The notes below the pieces were generated by a model. That model saw only the letters and a list, made by a program, of their open reading frames with translations, was not told where the DNA came from and searched no databases. From Streptococcus sanguinis SK1 = NCTC 7863 (GTDB lineage Bacteria; Bacillota; Bacilli; Lactobacillales; Streptococcaceae): a DNA stretch of 64,000 nucleotides. Both the position numbers and the translations under genes were made by a program. Where the stretch lies: NCBI RefSeq assembly GCF_000194945.1, contig NZ_GL878509.1, forward strand, positions 204,258-268,257, in the 5' to 3' direction. Shown here one piece after another: positions 55,436-64,000 of the stretch; within the stretch, counting starts at the first letter, position 1, and every line of letters begins with the position of its first letter.

Positions 55436-55588
55436 CTATCTAGTTTCTTTATGCAGGGTGTATTTACTGCAATGCTTACAAAATTTATTAACTTCTAAAC
55501 GCGTTGGTTTTGGAGTGCTACTGAGCTTAACCGAGTAGTTCCTAGAACCACAGATTGTACACGCTAGACTCGCTTTTTTTAATGCCAT
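55436..55588 (-). CDS. rpmG: 50S ribosomal protein L33
   Basis: A 50-residue zinc-ribbon L33 with Cys pairs C10xxC13 and C37xxC40, starting [14 protein letters not shown]. The Cys-containing form binds zinc and is one of several L33 paralogues in streptococci. Lies between pbp2A and secE. Confidence 0.93.
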   Translation of the reverse strand: MALKKASLACTICGSRNYSVKLSSTPKPTRLEVNKFCKHCSKYTLHKETR

Positions 55589-55656
55589 AACGCCTCCATC
55601 TTCCTTATTATAGCAGGATTCTATACTTTTGACAAGCCGTTCAGCTCTTTTAAATC

Positions 55657-57885
55657 CTATTGAAACCAGCTGGTAACAGTATCCCAGAGGTTTTTCGCCT
55701 TCTCAGGAATACCAGTGTCATCAATAGCCTTCTTGGCTTCATCCACCAGATTTTGAGCTCGGTCCTGAACATCCTGCAGGAAGTCTTTGTTTTCAGTTGT
55801 AGTACCCGTTTCCTCTGTACCATAGGTGTCCACAGGGGCAATACCGTTGGCAGCATAGGCATTCTTCTGCCCTTCAAAGGAAGTTCCTTCTGTATATGGC
55901 AGGATGCTATTGGCAACATTTCGGAAAACCGCCGAGGCTTCATTCGCACTGGTTCCAGTCAGATAGTGGGTTTCATCAGTTTTTGGAAAGCCTAGCCACT
56001 GGCTGATAACCACATCCGGCGTATAACCAATAACCCATTGGTCACCAGATAGATCTGGGTTAAAGTCCGTTTCAGTCGTACCGGTCTTACCAGCCATAGT
56101 ATAGCCATACGGAGCCGCATAGATACCTGTACCGTTCGAGAAAGTCCCCAGCATCATGCTGTTCATCTTGTCAGTCGTTGAGCTATTGAGGACTCGGGTA
56201 GAGGTTTGGCGATGGGTCTTGACAACCTGACCGCTGGCATTTTCAATTTTTGTAATGAGATGGGCATCATTCATCACGCCGCCGTTGGCAAAGACCGAGT
56301 AGGCCTGCGCCATCTGCATTGGATTGGTTGTAACTCCGCTTCCTAGCGCTACTCCCAAGGTCTTATCAACCTTGTCCATATTCAGACCAAACTTTTTTCC
56401 GTACTCAAAGGCCTTGTTAATGCCTAACTCGTCTACAGTTGAAACAGCCGGAATGTTCAGAGATTCTGCCAAGGCTTGATACATTGGCACTTTAGGGGAG
56501 CTTTGGATATTGCCGTAGTTGTTAATGGTATAGTCGCCAAAGGTGGTTCTGGTATTATCCAGCTCCTTATCTGTCGGCCATCCAGCAGCAACGGCTGGAC
56601 TGTAAGCAACCAAGGGCTTGATAGTAGAGCCGGGGCTACGAGAGGACTGAGTTGCATAGTTAAAGCTTCTGAAGGAAGAGCCTTCTGCACTATTGACTCG
56701 CCCGACTAGTGCTCGCACACCGCCGGTTTTTGGATCCAAGGCAACACTGCCCGACTCAGCCATAGTGCCATCTTCTGCTACAGGAAAGAGAGAGACATTG
56801 CTGTAAATAACCTGCATGCTGGCTTGGTAGTTCTGATCCAATTCAGTATAAATGCGATAGCCATTATTAACAATCTCTTCCTCTGTCAAGCCATAGTCAT
56901 TGACAGCTTCGTTGATGACCGCATCGAAATAGGATGGATAGCGATAGTCTTCTGACTTACCAGCATAAGCATCAACTAGCTGGCCACCGATTCCTACAGC
57001 GGCAGCCTGATCGGCCGTCCCCTGATCAATAAAGCCTGCAGCAACCATATTTTGCAACACCGTATCGCGGCGATTGGTCGCATTTTCAATCGAATACAGC
57101 GGATTATAAATCTCTGGTCCCTTGAGCATACCAGCCAGAACAGCCGACTGGTCCAAACTAAGCTGACTAGCCGAAACTCCGAAATATTTCTTAGAAGCAT
57201 CCTCCACACCCCAGACCCCATTTCCAAAATAGGAATTATTGAGGTACATGGTCAGGATTTCCTGCTTGCTGTATTTCTTATTGATTTCCAGAGCCAGGAA
57301 AAATTCCTTGGCTTTCCGCTCGATGGTCTGGTCCTGAGACAGATAGGCATTCTTGGCCAACTGCTGGGTAATGGTAGAACCCCCACCAGATCGACCGGCT
57401 GTCAAAATAGCCAAGATAAAACGACTGTAGTTAATCCCGCCATTCTCATAGAAAGTCCGGTCCTCTGTCGCGATGACAGCATTCTGCAGGTCTTGGCTAA
57501 TCTCGGTCAGCTCGACATAAGTCCCTTTCTGACCAGACAGACTTCCTGCTTCATTGCCATCCTTGTCAAAGATGAGCGTGGTAGCTTTAAGGGCATTCTG
57601 CAAATCCTTGACATTGGTCGTCTTAGCCACATAAAAGAGATAGCCACCGACCACCAGACCAAAGGTCAAGCCGAGAATCAGGAATATCTTGGTCAAATGA
57701 AACCTGCGCCAAAAACGACGGATAGGGTGCTGAGAGAGAGGTTTCTTCTTGGTCTTGCCCGAACGGCTGAGTCCAGACTTATCCTGCTCTTCTGTCAGCT
57801 CTACCTCCTCTGCTGCTTCTTTTTGAGGTTTCTGTATGGTAAAATAATCTACTAATTTTTCAAACAAATCTTTTAAATTCTTCAT
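55657..57885 (-). CDS. pbp2A: Class A penicillin-binding protein 2A
   Basis: A 742-residue peptidoglycan polymerase. It has a cytoplasmic basic head (1-63), one membrane helix (about 66-88) and a transglycosylase domain with EDRTFY near 142 and [12 protein letters not shown] near 170. The transpeptidase domain has SPGSTIKPL near 410, SLN near 460 and KTGT near 598. A Thr/Glu-rich tail ends in an amphipathic stretch. The order pbp2A-rpmG-secE-nusG agrees with pneumococcus as I recall it, which supports PBP2A rather than PBP1A/1B. Confidence 0.92.
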   Translation of the reverse strand: MKNLKDLFEKLVDYFTIQKPQKEAAEEVELTEEQDKSGLSRSGKTKKKPLSQHPIRRFWRRFHLTKIFLILGLTFGLVVGGYLFYVAKTTNVKDLQNALKATTLIFDKDGNEAGSLSGQKGTYVELTEISQDLQNAVIATEDRTFYENGGINYSRFILAILTAGRSGGGSTITQQLAKNAYLSQDQTIERKAKEFFLALEINKKYSKQEILTMYLNNSYFGNGVWGVEDASKKYFGVSASQLSLDQSAVLAGMLKGPEIYNPLYSIENATNRRDTVLQNMVAAGFIDQGTADQAAAVGIGGQLVDAYAGKSEDYRYPSYFDAVINEAVNDYGLTEEEIVNNGYRIYTELDQNYQASMQVIYSNVSLFPVAEDGTMAESGSVALDPKTGGVRALVGRVNSAEGSSFRSFNYATQSSRSPGSTIKPLVAYSPAVAAGWPTDKELDNTRTTFGDYTINNYGNIQSSPKVPMYQALAESLNIPAVSTVDELGINKAFEYGKKFGLNMDKVDKTLGVALGSGVTTNPMQMAQAYSVFANGGVMNDAHLITKIENASGQVVKTHRQTSTRVLNSSTTDKMNSMMLGTFSNGTGIYAAPYGYTMAGKTGTTETDFNPDLSGDQWVIGYTPDVVISQWLGFPKTDETHYLTGTSANEASAVFRNVANSILPYTEGTSFEGQKNAYAANGIAPVDTYGTEETGTTTENKDFLQDVQDRAQNLVDEAKKAIDDTGIPEKAKNLWDTVTSWFQ

Positions 57886-58026
57886 AAACCTTATTTTATC
57901 ACCTTATTTAGGTGCAGACAAGAAAGTACCCTATTTCCTGTCTGATTTTTAGTTATTTTTAAGAAAAAGAGTATATTAAATAGCCTTTTAAAGCCCTCTG
58001 CAGCAAGTCTTATCCGACACTGCCTA

Positions 58027-58055
58027 TTTTCAAAGTTCTGGCTTTCTGCTACAAT
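58027..58055 (+). promoter_or_regulatory. Promoter giving a possible leaderless RluA-family mRNA
   Basis: TTTTCA (58027-58032), 17 bases, extended -10 TGCTACAAT (TACAAT at 58050-58055). Only six bases separate it from the ATG, so transcription should start at or next to the A of ATG. No Shine-Dalgarno sequence is present. Confidence 0.5.
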
Positions 58056-58061
58056 AAATGT

Positions 58062-58937
58062 ATGAAATTTACACTGACTATCCCAGATGGACTGCCTGCC
58101 ATGACAGTCAAAGAGCTGCTGGAAGAACAATTTCTCATTCCGCGAAAAATTCGGCACTTTCTGCGGACCAAAAAGCATGTGTCCGTCAACGGCCTAGCTA
58201 TCAACTGGCAGACTGTAGTCAAACCTGGAGATGACATCTGCCTGATATTTGACGAGGAGGATTATCCTCAAAAGACAATCTTGTTTGGAAATGGCGAACT
58301 CGTAGAGGAGCTCTATCAGGACCAACATCTCATCATCGTCAATAAACCTGAGGGTATGAAAACCCATGCTAATGAACCAACAGAGCTAGCCCTGCTTAAT
58401 CATGTTTCTGCCTATGTCGGCGAGACCTGCTATGTCGTTCACCGGCTGGATAAAGAAACCAGCGGTGCTGTCCTCTTTGCCAAGAATCCCTTTGTCCTGC
58501 CCATCCTCAATCGACTGTTGGAAAAGCGAGAAATCAGCCGCGAATATTGGGCTCTGGTCCAAGGCAAGTTCCCAGCTAAAAATCTTATCTATAAAGACAA
58601 GATTGGCCGCGACCGCCATGATCGCAGGAAACGGCTGGTTGACCCCCGAAAAGGACTCTATGCAGAGACCCATGTGACTCGTCTCAAGCAGTTTGGACAG
58701 TCTGCCTTGGTCAAATGCCAACTCAAGACTGGCCGCACCCATCAGATCCGTGTCCATCTGGCTCACCACGGACACCCTCTGGTCGGCGACCCCCTCTATC
58801 ATCCGCAGCCTCAGGGACGGCTTATGCTCCATGCCCATCGCCTGACCTTCACCCACCCTTTTACGCTAGAAAAAATCACCGTCGAAGCCCGCTCTGACAG
58901 TTTTGAAAAAGTATTGAGTAGTCTGAACCCAAGATAG
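58062..58937 (+). CDS. RluA family pseudouridine synthase
   Basis: A 291-residue RNA-modifying enzyme. An N-terminal S4-like domain covers about 10-70. The catalytic motif HRLDKETSGAVLFAKN is near residue 128 with the nucleophile Asp, and KTGRTHQIRVHLAHHGHPLVGDPLY follows (in parts) near 225. Target position (rRNA or tRNA) cannot be told from sequence. The gene appears to have a leaderless promoter. Confidence 0.9.
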   Translation: MKFTLTIPDGLPAMTVKELLEEQFLIPRKIRHFLRTKKHVSVNGLAINWQTVVKPGDDICLIFDEEDYPQKTILFGNGELVEELYQDQHLIIVNKPEGMKTHANEPTELALLNHVSAYVGETCYVVHRLDKETSGAVLFAKNPFVLPILNRLLEKREISREYWALVQGKFPAKNLIYKDKIGRDRHDRRKRLVDPRKGLYAETHVTRLKQFGQSALVKCQLKTGRTHQIRVHLAHHGHPLVGDPLYHPQPQGRLMLHAHRLTFTHPFTLEKITVEARSDSFEKVLSSLNPR

Positions 58938-58943
58938 ACCAAG

Positions 58944-58971
58944 AAAAGCAACAGTATTCTCTGTTGCTTTT
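58944..58971. terminator. Terminator after RluA-family gene
   Basis: AAAAGCAACAG/CTGTTGCTTTT hairpin between convergent genes. Confidence 0.7.
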
Positions 58972-59011
58972 AGTTTGGAGTCAAAGCGAGGATAAGCTAT
59001 GACAGCTTACA

Positions 59012-59986
59012 TCACTGAGCCGGAAGTGCACTGATAAGTCTGGGCCTGATGGTTTTCTGAAAAGCTATGCTCAGCAAATAAGACAGTAAGAAAATGATAA
59101 AAAAGCCAAAACTATAAATAGTATTCCGAGGCATTATCGACCTGAAAATGAAGATAATAAAAGGATGGATGATATAAATCATGGTGGCGTACTTTTTGGC
59201 AATATTATTCAAAATCGGAATATCAATGTTGGTCCCATTTCTGACCGCGTAGAAGAAAATTGCACTGGAAGACAAAAGGGTACTAGGATAGAGGTCATAC
59301 TCCGTACCCATGAAACAATACTCAAGCAAAATCAAACCTGCTATTCCCAAGCCAATCGCCCATTTCCTGACAGAAGACAAGTCGTAGGCTAAAATCCGGT
59401 CCCGATGCTTGGCAAACTGCATGCCTAGAATGAAAAAGGGAAGACCCATAAACAGGAAGTTACGATAGTAAAATTCGCTGTCTGTATTGAACTCGATACA
59501 AAAGGCCAGGACCAACAAGAATAAGGACACACCAAAGCTAGTTAAACGGTGGAAACGCTTATAAAAAACCAGATAAAGCGTATAGATATAGGAGATAGCC
59601 AGCAAATACCAAGTCGGTGTAGCAGCTGAGCCAATCAAGTCTCTGGGACTGTTAAAGAGGAAAAAGTCTGCAAAATCAGATAGGTTTATAGTCGCCATCT
59701 TTTCTGTTAGTTCTCTGGCCAGCACTAGGTTGACAAAATGCACAATCGTGTAAAATAGGAGACTGGCAGCTGTCAAAAGAAGCATCTGCTTGAGACGATA
59801 CTTGACCTTATCTCTGGAAATATTAAAGGAAAAATAGCCCGACAGCATCATGAAAAAGGGAACTGCAAAGCGGGCCACAATTTGATAAAAAACGCCAAAT
59901 TGCCCCGGCAGCAGAAAGTGTAAGGAAACAATACTAAAGCAAGCTAGGGCCTTAAAAGCGTGCAAAGTTGTGTTTTCAGTCTTCAT
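59012..59986 (-). CDS. Membrane acyltransferase family 3 protein
   Basis: A 324-residue protein with about ten membrane helices. The family-3 acyltransferase head is visible: HAFKALACFSIVSLHFLLPG (in parts) with the active-site His near residue 23, and RFAVPFFMMLSGYF at about 39-52. Such enzymes add acetyl or other acyl groups to surface polysaccharide or peptidoglycan. It lies beside galE and a flippase gene, which suggests wall or capsule polysaccharide. No RBS; see the promoter at 59993. Confidence 0.82.
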   Translation of the reverse strand: MKTENTTLHAFKALACFSIVSLHFLLPGQFGVFYQIVARFAVPFFMMLSGYFSFNISRDKVKYRLKQMLLLTAASLLFYTIVHFVNLVLARELTEKMATINLSDFADFFLFNSPRDLIGSAATPTWYLLAISYIYTLYLVFYKRFHRLTSFGVSLFLLVLAFCIEFNTDSEFYYRNFLFMGLPFFILGMQFAKHRDRILAYDLSSVRKWAIGLGIAGLILLEYCFMGTEYDLYPSTLLSSSAIFFYAVRNGTNIDIPILNNIAKKYATMIYIIHPFIIFIFRSIMPRNTIYSFGFFIIFLLSYLLSIAFQKTIRPRLISALPAQ

Positions 59987-59992
59987 GCAGAC

Positions 59993-59998
59993 ATTATA
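59993..59998 (-). promoter_or_regulatory. Extended -10 promoter giving a possible leaderless acyltransferase mRNA
   Basis: TGCTATAAT on the minus strand, then six bases, then the ATG at 59986. The start of transcription should coincide with the start codon. Confidence 0.5.
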
Positions 59999-60170
59999 GC
60001 ATGTTTATTATTACAGCTCATCAAAACCAGATTACACGCCCATTAAAAAACATATCAATTGATGACATTCTTTAAGAAGTTTTGCATCTGTGGGAGAAGA
60101 CAGCTCTTATATGGAAAAACTCTTCTGCACTATTACAGAAAAGTTTTATTTACCTGACTGATATTCTACA

Positions 60171-61187
60171 TTAGCCTTCATAGCCATTAGGATTTGAGCT
60201 TTGCCATCTCCAAGAATCTCGCATCATATCTTGGAGAGTTTTCTCAGCTTTCCAGCCCAAAATGTCATTCGCTTTGCTTGCATCGGCATAGCAAGTCGCC
60301 ACATCTCCAGGTCGCCTATCCTTGACAGTATAAGGAATTTTGACACCATTGACATTTTCAAAGGCCTTAACCATATCCAGTACACTATAACCAATCCCTG
60401 TACCAAGATTGAAGACAGCAACTCCTTTGTTTTCTAAATTATGTTTCAAAGCCAAAACATGACCCTTGGCTAAATCAACTACATGGATATAATCCCGCAC
60501 TCCTGTACCGTCATGCGTATCATAGTCATTTCCGAAAATGCTAAGCTCTTGTAATTTACCGACCGCAACCTGGGTAATATAAGGCATGAGGTTATGAGGA
60601 ATTCCATTTGGAGCCTCACCAATCAGACCAGACTCGTGAGCACCAATTGGATTAAAATAACGAAGATTGGTTACAGACCAATCTGAATGTGCAAGAGCAA
60701 GATCCGTCAAAATCTGCTCCATCATCAGCTTAGTATGGCCGTAGGGATTGGTCGTTGGAGTAGATAAATCTCCTGTCAAGGATGAACCTTGATTCATTCC
60801 ATAGACCGTGGCACTGGAGCTAAAGATGATATGTTCTACCTTATGCTCTTTCATAACTTCAAGAAGAGCAATACCAGCACTGACATTATTTTCGTAATAT
60901 TTAAGTGGTTCCCGCACCGATTCTTCTACTGATTTATAGGCCGCTAAATGAATGACTGCGTCAATGTGATTGTCTTCGAAAATCTGGTTCATCAGATCTT
61001 TATCAGAAATCGAACCCTTGTAAAACAGGATGTTCACACCAGTGATAGTTTCTAAGCGCTCTAGCACTTCTGGAGAGCTATTCGAAAAGTTATCCACGAT
61101 AATGGCTTCATAGCCCGCTGCAACTAGTTCAACTACTGTGTGACTGCCTATATACCCCGCTCCACCTGTTACTAAAATTTTTTTCAT
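60171..61187 (-). CDS. galE: UDP-glucose 4-epimerase
   Basis: A 338-residue short-chain-dehydrogenase-type epimerase making UDP-galactose. NAD-binding TGGAGYIGSH is at residues 7-16. The catalytic SSSATVYG segment is near 125 and YxxxK is YGHTKLMMEQ near 150. ATG at 61187 has GAGGTG upstream; the longer frame adds 25 non-family residues. It supports galactose use and surface polysaccharide made by the adjacent genes. Confidence 0.95.
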   Translation of the reverse strand: MKKILVTGGAGYIGSHTVVELVAAGYEAIIVDNFSNSSPEVLERLETITGVNILFYKGSISDKDLMNQIFEDNHIDAVIHLAAYKSVEESVREPLKYYENNVSAGIALLEVMKEHKVEHIIFSSSATVYGMNQGSSLTGDLSTPTTNPYGHTKLMMEQILTDLALAHSDWSVTNLRYFNPIGAHESGLIGEAPNGIPHNLMPYITQVAVGKLQELSIFGNDYDTHDGTGVRDYIHVVDLAKGHVLALKHNLENKGVAVFNLGTGIGYSVLDMVKAFENVNGVKIPYTVKDRRPGDVATCYADASKANDILGWKAEKTLQDMMRDSWRWQSSNPNGYEG

Positions 61188-61580
61188 AGGACACCTCTTC
61201 TTGCTGATCCTCACGTTCTCTTTAATTTTACTATTGCAACTAACAGGTATTTCTCTTCCCAAAGTTGACCACCAAATTCTGCACTTACTTAAAATACCAA
61301 AAACTAGCCCAATTTGCTATCCTAGCAGCTCTGCTCTCCTGATGCCTTTTGGAATCTCTTCATGGTAGAATCACTTGCAAAACCATTTATATTCCCAGGC
61401 ATAAAGAACTGAATTATTTTAGCTAATTTCTAGTTATTCTCAAAAATACCAAAATCCACAATAAGTTACTGGAAAAATTGTCTTTCATTTCCACTATATA
61501 CAATATATATTTCAGCAAACTGATTGTAGCCAGAGTAACTTTATAAGTAGCTTTGTAGGCTAACGCTACATTACAAACCT
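61188..61580. other. Gene-free region between galE and flippase
   Basis: About 390 bases with no supported gene on either strand. AT-rich, with scattered TATA-like strings. It probably holds the galE promoter, which I could not fix. Confidence 0.4.
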
Positions 61581-61601
61581 AAAAAGCCCGGACAGGGCTT
61601 A
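61581..61601 (-). terminator. Flippase gene terminator
   Basis: AAGCCC/GGGCTT stem followed by five T on the minus strand, 40 bases after the stop. Confidence 0.75.
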
Positions 61602-61639
61602 GCGTTTAGATTGTTAAACTATTTATAATTTCTCGAGCA

Positions 61640-63049
61640 TCAACGAGCCCGCAATTGCTGGAGCAGGTCTTTCAAACTTTGGTATTTGTAAATGCTATAG
61701 GTCAGATAGACAAATCCGTAGGCTGCTGCAGCTAGATAAACTGATAAAAACCAATTCGAAGCAATAAATACAAGTGTCATTAGCAACTCAATCCAGATAT
61801 CTTTGACAACCTCGATCTGCATCCTTTTGGCTAAGATTAGCTCTGCCAATATACTCCTAGTCGCCAGCAATAGCACGATAGACAGCACTGTAGCATTCAG
61901 ATTGCGCAGAGAAACTGCAAAAATCAAGGTAGTAGCAAAGCTTAAAAGCATGGCAATAACATTTACTTTAAAAATCTGCTTCTCCATTCGCAAGGCTTTT
62001 AAGTAGGTATTGATAAGCAGAGCCATCTTGCCCTCGTAGACAGACATAGGAAAGACCAGAGCCATAAATATCAAGGACTCTCTGTAAGCCGGCAGCCAGC
62101 TGTCCAAAGCTATTTTCAGGGGATAATACAGCAAAAGCACTCCAAACATAAGAACCATAAGGATATTCCGCAACTGATTGTAAATCTTAGGCAACTTGCT
62201 TTCGTCCGTCCGTTTCAAAATCGGAAAGATGACCAAACCGATAGCGTTGATAAAGGTCATCAGCAGATTGGAAATGCTCAAGGTCAAGGATACTTTCCCA
62301 AATGTAGCAATGTTCCATACCTTTTGAATCCCCATTCGAACCGTACCGATAATGAGCATACTGGCTACATTTGATAGCATCAGATTGATACCGACAGCAA
62401 TATTGCGAACTGTTTCCCGTATATCAAGCTTAAACTGATGGAGAGGTCGCAGGGCCATATCTCGGCATAGATACATGGCATAAAAAAGAGAAACAACTCT
62501 ACCAATCAAATCTGCATAGACCATAATCTTGAAATCTCGAAAACCCACGAAAATAAAGACCAGTAAAAGCAGTAAATAGAGGAGTCGGTCTCCACTGACA
62601 ACATAGGAACTCTCCTTTAGTCGATTAGTCATCTGCAGAATGTACACAAAGAGAAAGCGCAGATTGGTGACCAACATGGTATAAACCAAAAGTATAAAAA
62701 CAAACCGACTGCTCTCATCTCTAATAAAGGCAGAAGTCCCTAAGAAAAATAAAATTCCAATTCCTGTCAGATAGATCAAAAGCATGAGAAACTGAGAGAA
62801 AAACTTTTCTTTATCCAGATCATCATACTCCAAACCACCGTAGCGCAGGTAGATTCCGTCCACCCAACCCAGATGAACAAAACCGGCATAAGATAAATAA
62901 AAAATATAGAGTTGCCAGTAGCCATACTCCTCTACACCCATAATCTTAGGCAAAATCAAGACAACCAGTGAAGAAACTATTACTGTCAGCAAATTAGACA
63001 AGACAACATAGGAAAAATTAGCTACTATTTTTTTAAATCCACTAGACAA
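61640..63049 (-). CDS. Polysaccharide flippase, Wzx-like (TTG start)
   Basis: A 469-residue protein with about twelve to fourteen membrane helices, of the polysaccharide-biosynthesis/MATE-like flippase superfamily. It starts FKKIVANFSYVVLSNLLTVIVSSLVVLI (in parts), a typical Wzx opening with VEEYGYWQLY near residue 43. The TTG at 63049 is chosen because AGGAGG lies six bases upstream; the upstream ATG at 63091 overlaps the epimerase gene and lacks an RBS. It probably moves lipid-linked repeat units across the membrane. Confidence 0.85.
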   Translation of the reverse strand: MSSGFKKIVANFSYVVLSNLLTVIVSSLVVLILPKIMGVEEYGYWQLYIFYLSYAGFVHLGWVDGIYLRYGGLEYDDLDKEKFFSQFLMLLIYLTGIGILFFLGTSAFIRDESSRFVFILLVYTMLVTNLRFLFVYILQMTNRLKESSYVVSGDRLLYLLLLLVFIFVGFRDFKIMVYADLIGRVVSLFYAMYLCRDMALRPLHQFKLDIRETVRNIAVGINLMLSNVASMLIIGTVRMGIQKVWNIATFGKVSLTLSISNLLMTFINAIGLVIFPILKRTDESKLPKIYNQLRNILMVLMFGVLLLYYPLKIALDSWLPAYRESLIFMALVFPMSVYEGKMALLINTYLKALRMEKQIFKVNVIAMLLSFATTLIFAVSLRNLNATVLSIVLLLATRSILAELILAKRMQIEVVKDIWIELLMTLVFIASNWFLSVYLAAAAYGFVYLTYSIYKYQSLKDLLQQLRAR

Positions 63050-63059
63050 ATTTACCCTC

Positions 63060-64000
63060 CTATTTCTTCCTATCTGCTGACATGCTCTCAATCAACCGTA
63101 AAAACATGGTTTCTAAATCAGTATGAGCATGCCAGCCCAAACTCTCAAGCTTGTCCGTATTGAGACGAATCTTGACTGTCGGATTATAGCCTAGCTTTTC
63201 CACATCCTCTGCTAAATCAAAGACTAACTTTGTTTCATTGCTACCGCTTAGTTCAATAACCATTTCCGCCATCTCACGAATGGAAATAGCCGTCTCTTTA
63301 TTGGCGACATTATATGCTTGACCTGCTTGGCCCTTCAGCAGAATGTAAAATATGGCTTCAATAGCATCTTTGGTATAGCAGTAGTTCCGAACAGTCTCCC
63401 CTTTAGTTCGGAGGATAATATCTCTCTTTTCAAGGATAGCACGCGCAAACTGCGCAAAAACTCTGTTGTCCTCATAACTCACACCCGGACCAAAGGTTTG
63501 CGATAAACGAGCCATTTTCACTGGCACCTGATATTGATGACAATAGCCTACACACAAGGACTCTGCCATGCGCTTGCTTTCCGAATAACTGCTGCGAACA
63601 CTGGTTGGATCCAAATAACCGTAATCTTTCTCGCTAATGCTGGAAGCTTCCGGATTTGTCGTTCCATAGACTTCCAGAGAAGAGAGATAGACCATACTGC
63701 GAATCTGCTTATTTTTAGCCAGCTCCAGCAGTTTTTTCGTTCCATTTACGGCTAGATCAATTGTCTCCACAGGATGCTCAACGAAAAAAGAGGAGTCCGT
63801 CGCACTGGCTCCATGGATAATATAATCCAAATCCTCCTCTATCTGCCAATCTGACAGCAAGTCAGCATACACTAGCTGCAGATTCTCACTATGTAAAAAA
63901 TCTTGAAATAACTCTTCCGCTTTTTTCTGATTTCGCGCCAAGGCCACTACTCTGATATTGGCATTGTACAAATCATTTAAAGCCATCAAAGCGGAAATGC
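63060..64000 (-). CDS. NAD-dependent epimerase/dehydratase, truncated by window edge
   Basis: At least 309 residues of an extended short-chain dehydrogenase. The N-terminal Gly-rich NAD loop is beyond the window. Visible marks are DYIIHGASATDSSFF, the catalytic SSLEVYG, YSESKRMAESLC (YxxxK) and the RLSQTFGPG segment. It resembles nucleotide-sugar epimerases. The reading frame stays open to the edge of the window, so the start is outside it. Next to the flippase, it likely belongs to a surface-polysaccharide locus. Confidence 0.85.
   Translation of the reverse strand, partial: ISALMALNDLYNANIRVVALARNQKKAEELFQDFLHSENLQLVYADLLSDWQIEEDLDYIIHGASATDSSFFVEHPVETIDLAVNGTKKLLELAKNKQIRSMVYLSSLEVYGTTNPEASSISEKDYGYLDPTSVRSSYSESKRMAESLCVGYCHQYQVPVKMARLSQTFGPGVSYEDNRVFAQFARAILEKRDIILRTKGETVRNYCYTKDAIEAIFYILLKGQAGQAYNVANKETAISIREMAEMVIELSGSNETKLVFDLAEDVEKLGYNPTVKIRLNTDKLESLGWHAHTDLETMFLRLIESMSADRKK

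Noticed and set aside
57052..57855. Long plus-strand frame of 267 codons
   Set aside because: Wholly antisense to the pbp2A gene, no RBS, no recognisable domain.

Overview
The window reads as one contiguous stretch of a Streptococcus chromosome, most likely of the sanguinis/mitis group. The evidence is the gene content (fused GshF glutathione synthetase, RNase J, ctsR-clpC, AmaP/GlsB/Gls24 stress cluster, NadR lacking its repressor domain, PatAB-like exporter), a short Gram-positive SRP RNA beside tadA, and two sRNA genes with CiaR-type promoters. No insertion sequence, prophage, CRISPR array, integrase or rRNA operon was seen. Most genes are core housekeeping genes, many in orders I recall from pneumococcus (purA-tadA, dut-radA, pbp2A-rpmG-secE-nusG, rpsB-tsf).

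Layout. 0-5 kb: a DUF6287 lipoprotein, gltX, an esterase and an RNase J paralogue, all on minus. 5-9.5 kb: an AT-rich accessory patch with a gene-less transcription unit (promoter, cre site and terminator but no reading frame), the cell-envelope stress operon glsB-amaP-DUF2273-gls24-csbD, and a divergent Mga-like regulator. 9.5-18 kb: an ABC permease/ATPase pair with no binding protein, carbonic anhydrase, two AIM24 paralogues, a dut-phosphatase-methyltransferase-radA unit with a competence-type promoter and an ATC start codon in radA, a Nudix gene, a csRNA and a glutamine-amidotransferase-like hydrolase. 18-29 kb: an oligopeptide-binding lipoprotein behind a CodY-like box, a patAB-type heterodimeric exporter, gpsA-galU, then a minus-strand run of dapD, M20 deacetylase, 5-FTHF cyclo-ligase and rhomboid protease.

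29-36.5 kb: three tandem paralogous membrane-anchored proteins plus a PepSY gene remnant, pgi, SRP RNA, tadA, a second csRNA and purA. 36.7-46.6 kb: gshF, an ADP-ribosylglycohydrolase, hslO-dusB, a second DUF6287 lipoprotein whose upstream region carries both a perfect competence (cin) box and a VicR/WalR-type repeat, the NAD salvage set nadR-pnuC-Nudix regulator, and an ECF S-component with a DUF4430 lipoprotein. 46.6-58 kb: DUF4272 protein, ctsR-clpC with a CtsR operator, a small membrane protein, rpsB-tsf, tRNA-Cys, a lipoprotein, nusG, secE, rpmG and pbp2A. 58-64 kb: an RluA-type pseudouridine synthase, a membrane acyltransferase, galE, and the edge of a surface-polysaccharide locus (flippase and truncated NAD-dependent epimerase).

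The strongest non-gene signals are regulatory: two CiaR-controlled small RNAs with anti-Shine-Dalgarno loops, cin boxes, VicR, CtsR, CodY, PurR and CcpA-type sites, two possible leaderless promoters, and a promoter-to-terminator unit with no gene. All calls were made by eye from sequence; no database search was run.
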